Assembly: GCA_022495995.1 (NCBI GenBank)
Contig: JAFEMH010000525.1
Coordinates: 419,501 to 483,500, forward strand
From: Adenophora triphylla var. japonica
Taxonomy: Eukaryota; Streptophyta; Magnoliopsida; Asterales; Campanulaceae
Reading direction: 5' to 3'
Length of the DNA: 64,000 nt
The position numbers were made by a program, and so were the translations under genes. Below the pieces are notes generated by a model, which saw nothing but the letters and a program-made list of their open reading frames with translations, ran no database searches and was not told the DNA's origin. Each line of letters starts with the position of its first letter. Position 1 is the stretch's first letter. Shown here in pieces: positions 30,901-40,362 of this stretch.

Positions 30901-33092
30901 ATACAGCTATCGGGGCCATGCTAGCGCAAGAGAAGAAGGACTCCAAGATCGAGAATGCCATATATTTTGCCAGTTGCAAATTCCAAGGTAGCGAGTTGAA
31001 TTACTCTACCCTAGAGAAGACATGCGCAGCTCTGGTTTGGGTAGTCAGAAAGCTAAAGCACTACATGCTATCCCACACAGTACATCTGGTCTCCAAAATG
31101 GACCCGATCAGTTACCTGTTTCAGGGTGAAAGAGGCAACATTTCCACCAGATTGGCAAAATGGACCTTCTTCCTAGCTGAATTTAATATTAAATATGTGA
31201 TCCAGAAATCAATCAAGGGACAGGCTTTGGCAGATCAATTGACTGATTCCCCCAGCATAGAAGCCCGAGGACCAGATCTCTAGTTTCCAGATGAGGGGAT
31301 TTTTGTCGTAGAAAATGGCAATGGATGGCAGCTATTCTTTGACGGCGCAACGAATAAAAGAGGTAACGGCATCGGGATTGTACTAGTAGACCCGAATGAC
31401 ATGCATACCCCCATAGCTATCAAGCTAAACTTCTCAGTTACCAACAATGCAGCCGAATATGAAGCTTGCATAGCCGGTCTTGAGGCTGCCCTTGAGCGAC
31501 ATGTGGATGAGTAGGAAGTGTTTGGTGATTCCCAACTGATAATAAACCAAGCCGCCAATAGATGGAAAACTACAGATCCGTGTCTCCATAGGTATCATGC
31601 TTACATTGTAGAACTCATCGGCCAGTTCAAGGAAGTGTCATTCCAGTTCCTGCCGCAAGATAAAAGCAGATTCGCCGATGCACTAGCTACTCTGACCTCT
31701 TTGGTAGAAATCCCAAAAGGAAAGTTAGTCAAACCATTCAGGGTCGGTAGGCGAGAAAATCCTACCTATTGTTGTGAAATAGAAATCGAAACCGTCAATG
31801 AGCCGTGGTACAACTAGATCTTCCAATATCTCAAGCATGGTGAAGCGTCCTTCCCCGTTAATAAAGAAGAAGACTTAAAAAGTGCTCGGGCCAAGAGTAG
31901 GTGCTCGGGCCAAGAGTTTGCAAGCTCTAAAAAGGCTATCAACACAGTACGTCATACTTGGCAATGAGTTATGGAAGAAAAGGGAAGGTTGCCCACTCCT
32001 GCTCTGTATCAGCAAAGAAAAAGCTCAGAGGGTAATGAAAGATGTTCACAACGGCGCCTGCGGACCTCATATGAACGCTCGATCCCTTATACATAGCATT
32101 ATCAGACTGGGTCACTTATGGATCACTATGGAGACTGATTGTATTCAGTTTGTTTGGACTTGTGATAAGTGCGAGCGGTTCTCCAACCTAAACCACATCC
32201 CTCCTCATGATTTATACTGTATGACAACTCCTTGTCCCTTTGCAATGTGGGGGATCGATGTCATCGGGAAGATAACTCTATCAGGGAGAAATGGACATTC
32301 GTTTGTTTTGGTCGCGGTAGATTACTTCACAAAGTGGGTGGTAGCCACGTCCTACAAAGTGCTCACAGCCAAGAAGGTAGCTCGCTTCATAAAAGAGCAA
32401 ATCTTTTGCCGCTACGGAGTCCCGAATGAGATCATTTCTGACAATGGAACCCATTTCGAAGGAGAAAACGTCTGCTTACTGAATACAGGGTCAAACGCCA
32501 TAAGTCTTCACCATACAGACCACAGACAAATGGTGCTGTTGAGGCTGCTAATAAGAACCTCGAGAGAATCATAAAGAAGATGGCTGAGCGAGGAAGGGAT
32601 TGGCCGGAGAAGCTGCATTTAGCATTGTGGGGCTATCGCACTTCAATTCAGACCGCTACCAGTGCAACTCCATATGCCTTGACCTACGAAATGGAGGCTG
32701 TCATGCCCATCGAGCTAGAAATTCTATCCCTCAGGGTATTGCTCGAGAATGAGGTAAATGAGATCGAATGGCTCCAAAGTCGGTACATTGAATTGGCACT
32801 GTTAGACGAACGTAGATTAAAGGCCATGGATCATAACCGGGCATATAAGAAAAGAATGGCCCATGCTTTTGACAAAAGAGTGAAACCCAGGGACATCAAG
32901 GTTGGTGATCTGGTTCTCAAGATGAAGCCCGCAAATTAGAACAGTGCATTGGGCAAGTGGGCACCTGTTTGGGTCGGACCCTTTCTGGCGAAGAAGATAT
33001 TCTCCGGAGGAGCGATGCAGCTGACATATCTGGATGGTAACCCGTTTTTGCACCCCGTCAAAGGCGACAAGCTGCGGCGGTATTATGTGTGA
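27949..33092 (+). pseudogene. Element B1 protease, G-patch-like linker, RT, RNase H, aRNase H and integrase
   Basis: Protease motif VLVDNGSGMNVLPAKM at about 28155. A glycine-rich motif MRGMSYIPGLGLGKCQQGP near 28645 resembles a G-patch. RT starts near 29900 (WLANIVTVTKANGKVRVCVDF; catalytic YVDDM at 30456). RNase H follows with TDTAIGAMLAQE and a later ALVWVVRKLKHY. A second, archaeal-type RNase H lies at about 31335-31700 (LFFDGATNKRGNGIGI, NNAAEYEACIAGLEAAL, FGDSQLI), the hallmark of the Tat lineage. Integrase has CDKC, GIDVIGK, ISDNGTHF and ends KLRRYYV (TGA 33090-33092). Breaks: TAG 28267, 1-base deletion near 29580, TAG 31281, TAG 31512, TAG 31815, a 19-bp tandem duplication near 31880, a shift near 32470 and TAG 32937. 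The catalytic core ORF 29556-31283 is open. Confidence 0.9.
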
Positions 33093-33149
33093 TCGAGTCT
33101 TCCCCCCTCAGTACATAAAATTAAAAAAAAAAGAAATGAAAATAAAGGA

Positions 33150-33425
33150 GCGATAAAATTGTCCCAGATGAGACTGAAAACCTCCCAAAAGGCAGTCCAT
33201 GCAAAAATAAGGGACGCGCCCGGTGCTAAAAGAATATACCCAGCTAGGCTGAAAACCCTAAAAATGGGCGGCCTAGGTAAAAAACAGGGTTGCACCATGT
33301 CCCCTTTCTGTCTTCCCCTTTCTTTAAACACAAAAGTTGATTGAGTCGAACTACGGAGACCTGAGCCCCATAGTTATCTTTGTAAAAGGGGAACGTAGGC
33401 AACCACTCGTGGTTCGGTCTACAAT
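33150..33425. promoter_or_regulatory. Conserved non-coding block between pol and the antisense gene (B1)
   Basis: It has the same landmarks as 18710-18975: GAGACTGAAAACCTCCC, CGGTGCTAAAAGAATA, AACAGGGTTGCACCATG, TCGAACTACGGAGACCTGAG and AAAAGGGGAACGTAGGCA. Downstream a second short motif GATGAGTTCAAGCACG (33514) is also shared with C (19088), B2 (59454) and D (inverted near 45340). Confidence 0.6.
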
Positions 33426-33692
33426 GCTGCAAAATCTTAAATCTTGCCAAAATGTGTTTTGATTACAGTTCCAAGGCTTTTCAAAGGTTCATTTTAAGTT
33501 AATATTCTTTTTGATGAGTTCAAGCACGACCTGCTTTTGACTCGAATAACTAGCTACGAATGAAAGGCAATAAATTTTCAACATCTATTTCGTCTGCATT
33601 AAAGTAAACAAGGGATACTCAAGTTCCATACAAATAAATCTCTCCCTCAAAGTACAAAAAAAAGAGAGTCTCCTGTCTCTAAGAAAAAGTGT

Positions 33693-35263
33693 CTAGAAGT
33701 TCGTCCCTGGTCCCGAACTCGTTCCTCTCACTTTCCTTTTCCTCGGTCCCCGAGAGGTCCTTGGCCTAGGAATGTCAAATATGTCAGTTTGAGCCCGTCC
33801 CAGCTTAGGTATAATGCATGCCGGTGGCTCGATCAGACCAGTCTCTCTCAAAGCGGCCCTGGCAGCCCTCTCTTGTCGCAATGCCTCTCTGCGAGCTACC
33901 ACCTCCGGATCATCCCTCATAGCATCTCTCCGAATCTCATGCCTTCGATAGTCCTCAACAACACCGTCGATAACATTATCTGGATTCCCTTGGGCCTCTG
34001 TATCTCTGAAAGACCGGCTGGTTGGGTAGTCTGTTCCCAAGTATTCCCGACGGCGAGCCTCTATCGCCAACTGCACAGGACCCTGTTGCTCCTCATACCA
34101 AATCATATACTCTGTGGTCAAGAATGTAACCCCTCTGGCCTGACGAGGAGCGTTCGTGTGGGAAGAAAACCTTCCAAGAAGGATCTGCTGAAGAACTGCA
34201 CAGTCTGGGGCTCGGTCAAGACCATCGAAACAGCATCAGTCGTCAGCCTCTCTCTCAAAGCTCGGATAATTTGTTGAGGGTACCGATACTGCCTGCTCAC
34301 CAGTGATGGGACACAGAATGAAGACACATGCAACCCTGGCAGTCTGACTACCACTGACCCATCCTGAATGTCTCTCATGGTTTGCAACCTCCACGCCGGA
34401 ATCCAGAAGTTCAGATCAGCAGTCCCGTACCGCGTCAACCTCATCTGCCAACTGTCAGCGGCCGCATCCCTCAGTAACCTACGTTGTCTGGTCACCCAAG
34501 GCATCGCTGTCTGACCCTCCGGTAATGGCCCAATCAAGCGTAACCTCTCAGAAAGCCACAAAGACAACAAAATGGGGCTGCCTGCACCCATGAAAGCAAA
34601 TCCTCCAGCTAGTCTATCAAGGCCGTGGTAGGTCTCAGCCAATAGCAATGGTACAATGTCCATCTCCCCTTAGCCAGACCGGATTTGACGAAGGTCCACA
34701 CCTCGGTCACCCCTAAGCTGTCTGACAATCTCCAGCAACGCACCTGAGCAGACTCCGACATATCCATAGAAGTAGTAAGCTGACAGGGTAAGCAATACAT
34801 ATATGTCCAGAGAGGTAGAAAGATCAAACATCTCCAGACTGGAAGAGCGCAACCGGACCATCCGGGTCTAGTCTACAAGTTCATCATTCAGAATCATAGG
34901 TGCCACCTGATCTGCTGACAGGCACAGGAAAGCCGACAATTGCTTAGTAATTGATCGCCTGTCCCGAGGAAATGCTACAGTCTCCGCCTCACCCAGTCCT
35001 GTCAATGCTCTGAAATCCTCCATGGTTGGCGTCAGATCATTGTATGACAAAATAAACACGTGCCTCTTCGAGTCCCAAAAACACGAAGCTGCCCGGAGCA
35101 AGTCCCAATCAACCCTCCAGTTCTTCAAAGGCCAGAGACACGGCATGCCATACTTCTTGTCAATGATTTTCTCATGATGCTTTTTGTGAAATTGTGAAAC
35201 TTCAACAAAGTCCTGGCAAAATTGATGTTCCCGAGAAGCTATTTCCCTATTATAGTGCTCCAT
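33693..35263 (-). pseudogene. Antisense DUF7745-like gene of element B1
   Basis: Start ATG 35263 (MEHYNREIASRE). N-terminal module VDWDLLRAASCFWDSKRHVF, LSYNDLTPTMEDFRALTG (residues ~50-95); core DIVPLLLAETYHG...GAGSPILLSLWLSERL; then FWIPAWRLQ, RQYRYPQQ and WYEEQQGP; a basic tail SRGPRKRKVRG before TAG 33693. Only three lesions are seen: TAG at 34868, TAA at 34670 (C has CAA there) and a frameshift near 34140. The full length would be about 520 residues, like C and D. It has no introns by comparison with D. It lies opposite to gag-pol, and its 3' end converges on pol. The palindrome pair 141 bp upstream supports an own promoter. Confidence 0.65.
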
Positions 35264-35403
35264 GGTGATTTAAAGTTCCAACCTTGGTCACAGAAATCGC
35301 TTGTCTGTCAAGCTGGGGCTGCTGGTTTCCTCCTGCTGAAAGGGCAATGTCTGCAAATGAGTCCTGAGTTGATTCTAAAAGAGCCCTGTTATGACCTTCT
35401 CCC

Positions 35404-35450
35404 AGTCGTGCGACACATCTTGATAAGCAGACACTTCATGTCGGGCGACA
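35404..35450 (-). promoter_or_regulatory. Palindrome pair upstream of the B1 antisense gene
   Basis: AGTCGTGCGACA at 35404-35415 and TGTCGGGCGACA at 35439-35450 are spaced 35 bp, 141 bp before the antisense ATG (35263). Confidence 0.55.
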
Positions 35451-36348
35451 CACCTGGTCAGCATCAGACAACAAATAGGGTCTTGCAAGTCTTTTCCCCG
35501 TGGCACTCTCTAACGCGCCATCACTGAAATACACCTCACACACCCACATGCAAATGTACGGGAGAGGGTCCCCCCACCATATATATCACTATACACACTT
35601 ACTCGAGACAGTTCCATAATCTCATGTACAAACCCGGCAAGGCCGACCAGTCAATACAATAATCACATTTCTCTTCCCTCGTTCCCAGAACGGACAGATT
35701 CGTGCAAACAAGCTAACATAGTTTAACTGTTGCTAACAGAATAGCATAGTTAGATATAGTATTTGGAGTGTTGTTTTCCCCCACAGGTACAACAATCAAA
35801 ATGAGAAAATCTCAAAGATTGCCCCTCAAAGAAAAACCGAGGCAAAGAATCCCAAGTCTATCAGTCTCCCTAGTAACGTGCATCACGATCTTCGGCCCTG
35901 CCACCAAAGAATCAATAAAAATATGTTCCCTAGCAAACAGAGTCTGCGTCACATCAAGCAAGGTTCATGATTCCTAAGTCAACCAACAGTCAACAAAGAC
36001 CGCCCCGCACCCGGCAATCGTCAACAACAATATCATCAGTCCCTCCGGCAGCCACAAACTTCCAAGATCAGTAATGGCATGAGACCCTCCGGCAGCCACA
36101 ATCGTCAGCAACAGTAGCATCAGTCACCCCGGCAGCTGCAACCTTCCACAATAGTCAGCAGCAGTAGCATCAGTCCCTCCAGCAGCTGCAACCTTCCTAA
36201 ATCGTCAGTTGCAGTAGCATCAGTCCCCCCGGTAGCTATAGGTAAGTACAGGGCAGGTATGAAATCATATCTCAGTTAGTTAGTTTCCTAAAAGTATTAG
36301 TGTAGTCTCGAGTGACTACCCCTCCAGTCAAAGTCTCGGGTGACTCCC
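35451..36348 (+). other. 3' region of B1 up to the element D insertion
   Basis: Non-coding, partly alignable with B2 (61440-61760; shared ACATGCAAATGTACGGGAGAGG-like and CGTGCAAACAAGCTAACATA segments). It ends in two GAGTGACT/GGGTGACTCCC units where D has inserted at 36349. The flanking CTCCC at 36344-36348 is the candidate left target repeat; its partner lies outside the window. Confidence 0.55.
36011..36240. repeat. Minisatellite, ~44-48 bp unit, about 5 copies (B1)
   Basis: The unit contains CCCTCCGGCAGCCACAA, TCGTCAGCAACAGTAGCATC and AGT. It occupies the same relative position as the B2 repeat at 61805-62325, but the sequence is unrelated. Confidence 0.85.
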
Positions 36349-38388
36349 TGAAATTACCCGGGATTTCGCGCGGATGCAAAGCGCAGTTGTCTTTCGCAGA
36401 GGGCTGGTGTCTGAGACCTCACTTCATGGGAAGGAAAATGAGGAGTCACCACGCGGTTTTGTATTTTGAGCCCAAACGTTGAGAAACAGCTTTAGTGAAA
36501 ATGGTGTCGTTTTAATTGATAGCAAAAACATAGGAAAAGGCTTTGAAAACAGGGGATCATTTTTATTGATAGCAAAAACGAGTAAAACGCTTTTTGAGTA
36601 CCATAGATTGTTAGGTTCGGAGGTCACATTACGTTTCGGAAAGAGTATTACGAGATCACCCGAAATGCCTCGTATGACGAGTCTTTCTACCTTTCTCGAA
36701 AATCGTGTGTGTGTTTTGAAATGGGGGCTTGAATGACAAGCTTAATCTTGGTTTAAATGTCAAACGTTGATTAGGTGACTTTGTTTGAAAAGACGAGTGT
36801 TTGAATGACAAACATCGGTTTTGAGTTTGGAATGAGCGTTTGCGTGGCAAACATCGATTTTGAGTTTGAAAAGGAGTTCGAAGGTCGAACTCCAGTTTTT
36901 GAACAGGGCGAGTCATTGTTAACGATTTTTACGGGAAAAAGCGTATTAAATGATTTTGAATGTCAAAAGTTGGCTTTTAGTTTGAAGATGAGCGTTTGGA
37001 TGCCAAACGTTATTTCACGCGTTTTTGAAAGAGAGTTCGAAGGACGAACTCTGGTTTTGAACCGGGCATTACATTGTTAATGATTTTTACGGGAAAAAGC
37101 GTATTAAATGATTTGCAATCAACGAATCGGGTTGCGACTCGGACTTTGAAAAGTAAATACTATCACGATCCAAACGGGTCGAACTTGTAAATGATAGTAT
37201 TTAAATGCGGTATCAACGGAATCGAACGATCCGAAATCGTAAATGACGATCGACGAGCCAAACGACTCGGAATTGTAAATGACGATCGACGAGCCAAAAC
37301 GGGTCGGAGTGGTAAAGTTGCATGAAATGTAAAGGACGTTCAACGGATCAAACGGTCCGGAATTGTAAATGAAAGAAAAGTAAATGACGATCGACGGATC
37401 GATCGATCCGGAGTTATAAATGGCAAAAAGTAAATGGAACGGGGTCGGAACGCCATTTTAACCCGTGATTACTTCTCTTACGGGAAGAGAAGAGGATCGA
37501 GGGGCTAAAACGTATCAGACCCCGTTAGACGGAGGCGTCTACATTTCAGTAACGTTGTTAGAGACGGTTGTAGCGACTAGCGCGTAAACCAAGACGAAAC
37601 GAGAGATTAGAGAGAGGGAGTTATACCTAAGGCTAGGGTCGATGCCTTTGGCTCGAGGGGTGTATACGGGATATGTAAAGTAGTTTGGAACGGTGTTTCG
37701 GAGTGGAGGAGAGCGTATTTGATCGGAATACGGAGTTTTCACGCAAAACGAGGTAAAACTGGGCTCGGGAAGAGGGAGAACCAGTTTGGGCTGTGGGGTT
37801 TTGAGTGAAAGGGGTGAAATTTTGTTGTTCTAAATGGCTTTGACAGCGTCTCTATTTATAGGTGAAATTTTAGTTGGAGTCCGCCCGGACTTAGACTGAA
37901 ATCCAGGGGGTTTTGTGAAACTTTGGGAATTTGAGGGACTTGCTGGGAATTTCTGAAATCTGTAAAGGAAGTCCGGCCGAACTGAGACTCTATACCAGGG
38001 GTATTTTAGTCTTTTGGCCTTTATTTTTGATTGAAAGGTGACTAGAGGGAGGTGGCATGCTTGCCACGCGTCCTGTGAGTCACCAGCCATGTGGGAGTTC
38101 GTTTTCGGGTCCCGGTTTTGTCCGTTTTTTAAAAATAACACTCCGAAAAATGTTCGAAATGCCCCCGAAAAGTGCCGGAAAGTGCATTTTTTAGGAAAAG
38201 CCATACTTTCACATGCGATGACGTGTGTTAAGTATGTTTCGACGTCGGGATGCACGGGGAAGTCCCGGGACGTCTCGTTCGCATGGCAATGGAGAGTTAA
38301 CGGGTTTCGGTTATCCTGGAGCGTGCCAGTTAACGGATTCCGGTTAACTTTCTAACGGATTTTGACGATCCGGATTTGGGTACTTACA
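36349..38388 (-). repeat. 3' LTR of element D (2040 bp)
   Basis: Minus-strand start TGTAAGTACCCAAATCC (38388) and end GGGTAATTTCA (36349). It is judged a 3' LTR because the pre-LTR module seen in B2 and C lies immediately upstream on the minus strand. It contains a TATA box, palindromes and many short ATCGATCC/GATCGACG repeats at 37130-37440. Its partner is outside the window, so age cannot be estimated. Confidence 0.8.
37853..37982 (-). promoter_or_regulatory. LTR core promoter of D: palindromes plus TATA box
   Basis: On the minus strand TATAAATA occupies 37860-37853. Eighteen bases upstream is a GTCC-GCCC-GGAC palindrome (37879-37890), and another, GTCCGGCCGAAC, is at 37971-37982. The palindrome differs in sequence from B and C but has the same position relative to the TATA box. 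Confidence 0.55.
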
Positions 38389-38570
38389 GTTAGCCCCTCA
38401 GCGACGTCTCCTCTGAAGGAGGTGGGGTCGTTGAAAAAGATAAGGATCCAAATCGGGATGCCTTACTTTGGAAGAGACCTGGGCGGTCAGCTGGCTGGAC
38501 CCTTAGCGAAAGGATTCCTATGTATCCTGAGCGGGAATCAAGCCGATCGTAGTTCGAAGGTGCAAGGAGC
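38389..38570 (-). promoter_or_regulatory. Conserved pre-LTR block of D
   Basis: The minus strand reads GAACTACGATCGGCTTGATT, GATACATAGGAATCCTTTCG, GGTCCAGCC and GACGTCGCTGAGGGGCTAAC directly before the LTR. It is the same module as in C (25890-26185) and B2 (62398-62587). Confidence 0.65.
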
Positions 38571-38699
38571 CGCGTGTGGGGACCTTGACCTGAGCAAGAC
38601 TATTGGGAGGCGTCTAAACCTGAATGAGACCATTGTGAGGTACCGAAACCTGAATGGAGACTATTGTGAGGCGTCTGAACTTGGGACTTCTGAAACCTC

Positions 38700-39060
38700 T
38701 GAGGGCATGTGGCGCCTCAGACCGGAGTTGCTGAAGCATACGAGGGCGTGTGGCGCCTCAAACCGGAGTTACGAGGATACGGGGGCGTGTGGCACCTCAA
38801 ACCGGAGTTACGAGGATACGAGGGCGTGTGGTGCCTCAAACTGGAGTTACGAGGATACGAGGGTGTGTGGCGCCTCAAACCAGAGTTACGAGGATACGAG
38901 GGCGTGTGGCGCCTCAAACCGGAGTTACGAGGATTTGAGGGTGTGTGGCTCCTCAAACCGGAGTTGCTGAAACATACGAGGGCGTATGGCGCCTCAAACC
39001 GGAGTTGCAGATACTTATGAGGGCGTGTGGCGCCTCAAACCGAAGTTACGAGGATATGTT
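38700..39060. repeat. Minisatellite, 39-bp unit, about 9 copies (D)
   Basis: The unit contains GGGCGTGTGGCGCCTCAAAC and CGGAGTTACGAGGATACGA. 39 bp is a multiple of three, so several frames stay open; these are not taken as genes. Confidence 0.92.
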
Positions 39061-39369
39061 TATCCTGAGACGAAGGCGTTCGTGCCTTGGATGCTGGGCT
39101 TACGACGACGGCCAGGTTTATCCTACTGGGGATGGGGTGGCAAATGATGGGAACGGTTGTGTTAAACTGGCGTTATTAACAACTCGTAAGGATCGACATT
39201 TCTTCTTTAGAATCCTGATGGGGATGAGCATTCGGGCTTACCTTGATGGCCGAAGAGGGATTGTTGTGCGGGCTTACCTTGATGGCCGCTGAGGTGGAAC
39301 GATCGGGCTTACGACTGGCGACCGGGGATAGTGAACATTGGTGAAAACCAATAAAAATTTTAACGTCGG

Positions 39370-39775
39370 GAGACGGGAATGTAACTGGAATTTTCGGAGA
39401 CATGGTTGAGCGTTTGAATGTCAAACTTCAAATGAGGATTGAATTTAATGTCTGGAGATGGAAATGTAACTGGAATGTCCGGAGACATGATCGAGCATTT
39501 GAATGTCAAGCGTCGACTGGGAATTTAACGTCGGGAGACGGAAATGTAACTGGAATGTCCGGAGACATGGTTGAGCGTTTGAATGTCAAACGTCAAATGA
39601 GGATTGAATTTAACGTCTGGAGACGGAAATGTAACTGGAATGTCCGGAGACATGATCGAGCGTTTGAATGTCAAGCGTCGACTGGGAATTTAACGTCAGG
39701 AGATGGAAATGTAACTGGAATGTCCGGAGACATGGTTGAGCGTTTGAATGTCAAACGTCAACTGGGAATTTAACG
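39370..39775. repeat. Higher-order minisatellite, 165-bp ABAB unit (D)
   Basis: Two related ~82-bp half units alternate: one with GTTGAGCGTTTGAATGTCAAA and AATGAGGATTG, the other with ATCGAGCGTTTGAATGTCAAG and CGACTGGG. The period from 39402 to 39567 is exactly 165 bp. Confidence 0.9.
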
Positions 39776-40075
39776 TCGGGAGATGGGCGTTAGTGAAAAC
39801 TAACTGGGAATTTAACGTCTGGAGAAGAGCCTTAGTGAAAACTAACTGGGAATTTAACGTCTGGAGACAAGCGTTAGTGAAAACTAACTAAGAATTTAAC
39901 GTTTGGAGACCAGCGTTAGTGAAAACTAACTGAGAATTTAACGTCTGGAGACGAGCGTTAGTGAAAACCAACTAAGAATTTAACGTTTGGAGACGAGCGT
40001 TAGTGAAAACTAACTGAGAATTTAACGTCTGGAGACGAGCGTTAGTGAAAACTAACTGGGAATTTATCCTCGGGG
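39776..40075. repeat. Minisatellite, ~42-bp unit, about 7 copies (D)
   Basis: The unit contains GCGTTAGTGAAAACTAACTG and AGAATTTAACGTCTGGAGAC. The embedded GTTAGTGAAAACTAAC is a near-palindrome able to form a hairpin. Confidence 0.9.
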
Positions 40076-40198
40076 GATGGGGTGTTAGAAATGTCTAACT
40101 GGGGGAAATTTTACACTTTTGGAGGCCAAAAGGGGTGAAATTGGAGCTGCCCAAAGTTGAGGGGCTGAATTGGAAGGATTTTTTTCTGGTGCACTAAG

Positions 40199-40258
40199 AG
40201 TCCGGCCGGACTTGGACTGAGTTTGACCAGATTCAAATCAGGTCCAAGTCCGACGCAA
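40199..40258 (+). promoter_or_regulatory. Palindrome upstream of the D PMD gene
   Basis: GTCCGGCCGGAC at 40200-40211, a perfect 12-bp palindrome followed by TTGGACTGAG, and a half-site AAGTCCGACG near 40245. The ATG at 40363 is 151 bp downstream. The same motif is in the D LTR. Confidence 0.55.
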
Positions 40259-40362
40259 ACCAAACCATTTCCACCATCATTTCTGACGAGGAAGGAGAGA
40301 GAGGAGAGAAAAATTTCACCCCAAATTGTGAGATTTGCTCAGATTTACGAAGGAAAATTGCT

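Larger units (their letters stand above)
6207..36348 (+). mobile_element. Element B1: Tat/Ogre-like Ty3/gypsy retrotransposon, host of elements C and D
   Basis: Order on the plus strand: 5' LTR 6207-7837, PBS 7839, leader, gag 9180-11899, [element C 11900-27943 plus one target repeat], end of gag region and pol 27949-33092, conserved non-coding block, antisense DUF7745-like gene 33693-35263, minisatellite-bearing 3' region, and then element D interrupts at 36349. The 3' LTR must lie beyond the window because D and the nested B2 run past position 64000. Removing C and one CCTAC restores an open frame across the junction. Two RNase H domains (RH plus aRH) place it in the Tat lineage. B2 at 48555-63986 is a second member of the same family. 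Confidence 0.9.

Noticed and set aside
36349..38388. D LTR as a solo LTR or a 5' LTR of an element running left
   Set aside because: The pre-LTR module of 3' LTRs lies on its right side and D pol on the minus strand lies further right; to the left is B1 sequence.
38362..39292. Long plus- and minus-strand ORFs over 38362-39292 and 39402-39773
   Set aside because: They cross minisatellites whose units (39 and 165 bp) are multiples of three, so open frames are expected on both strands; no family motif.
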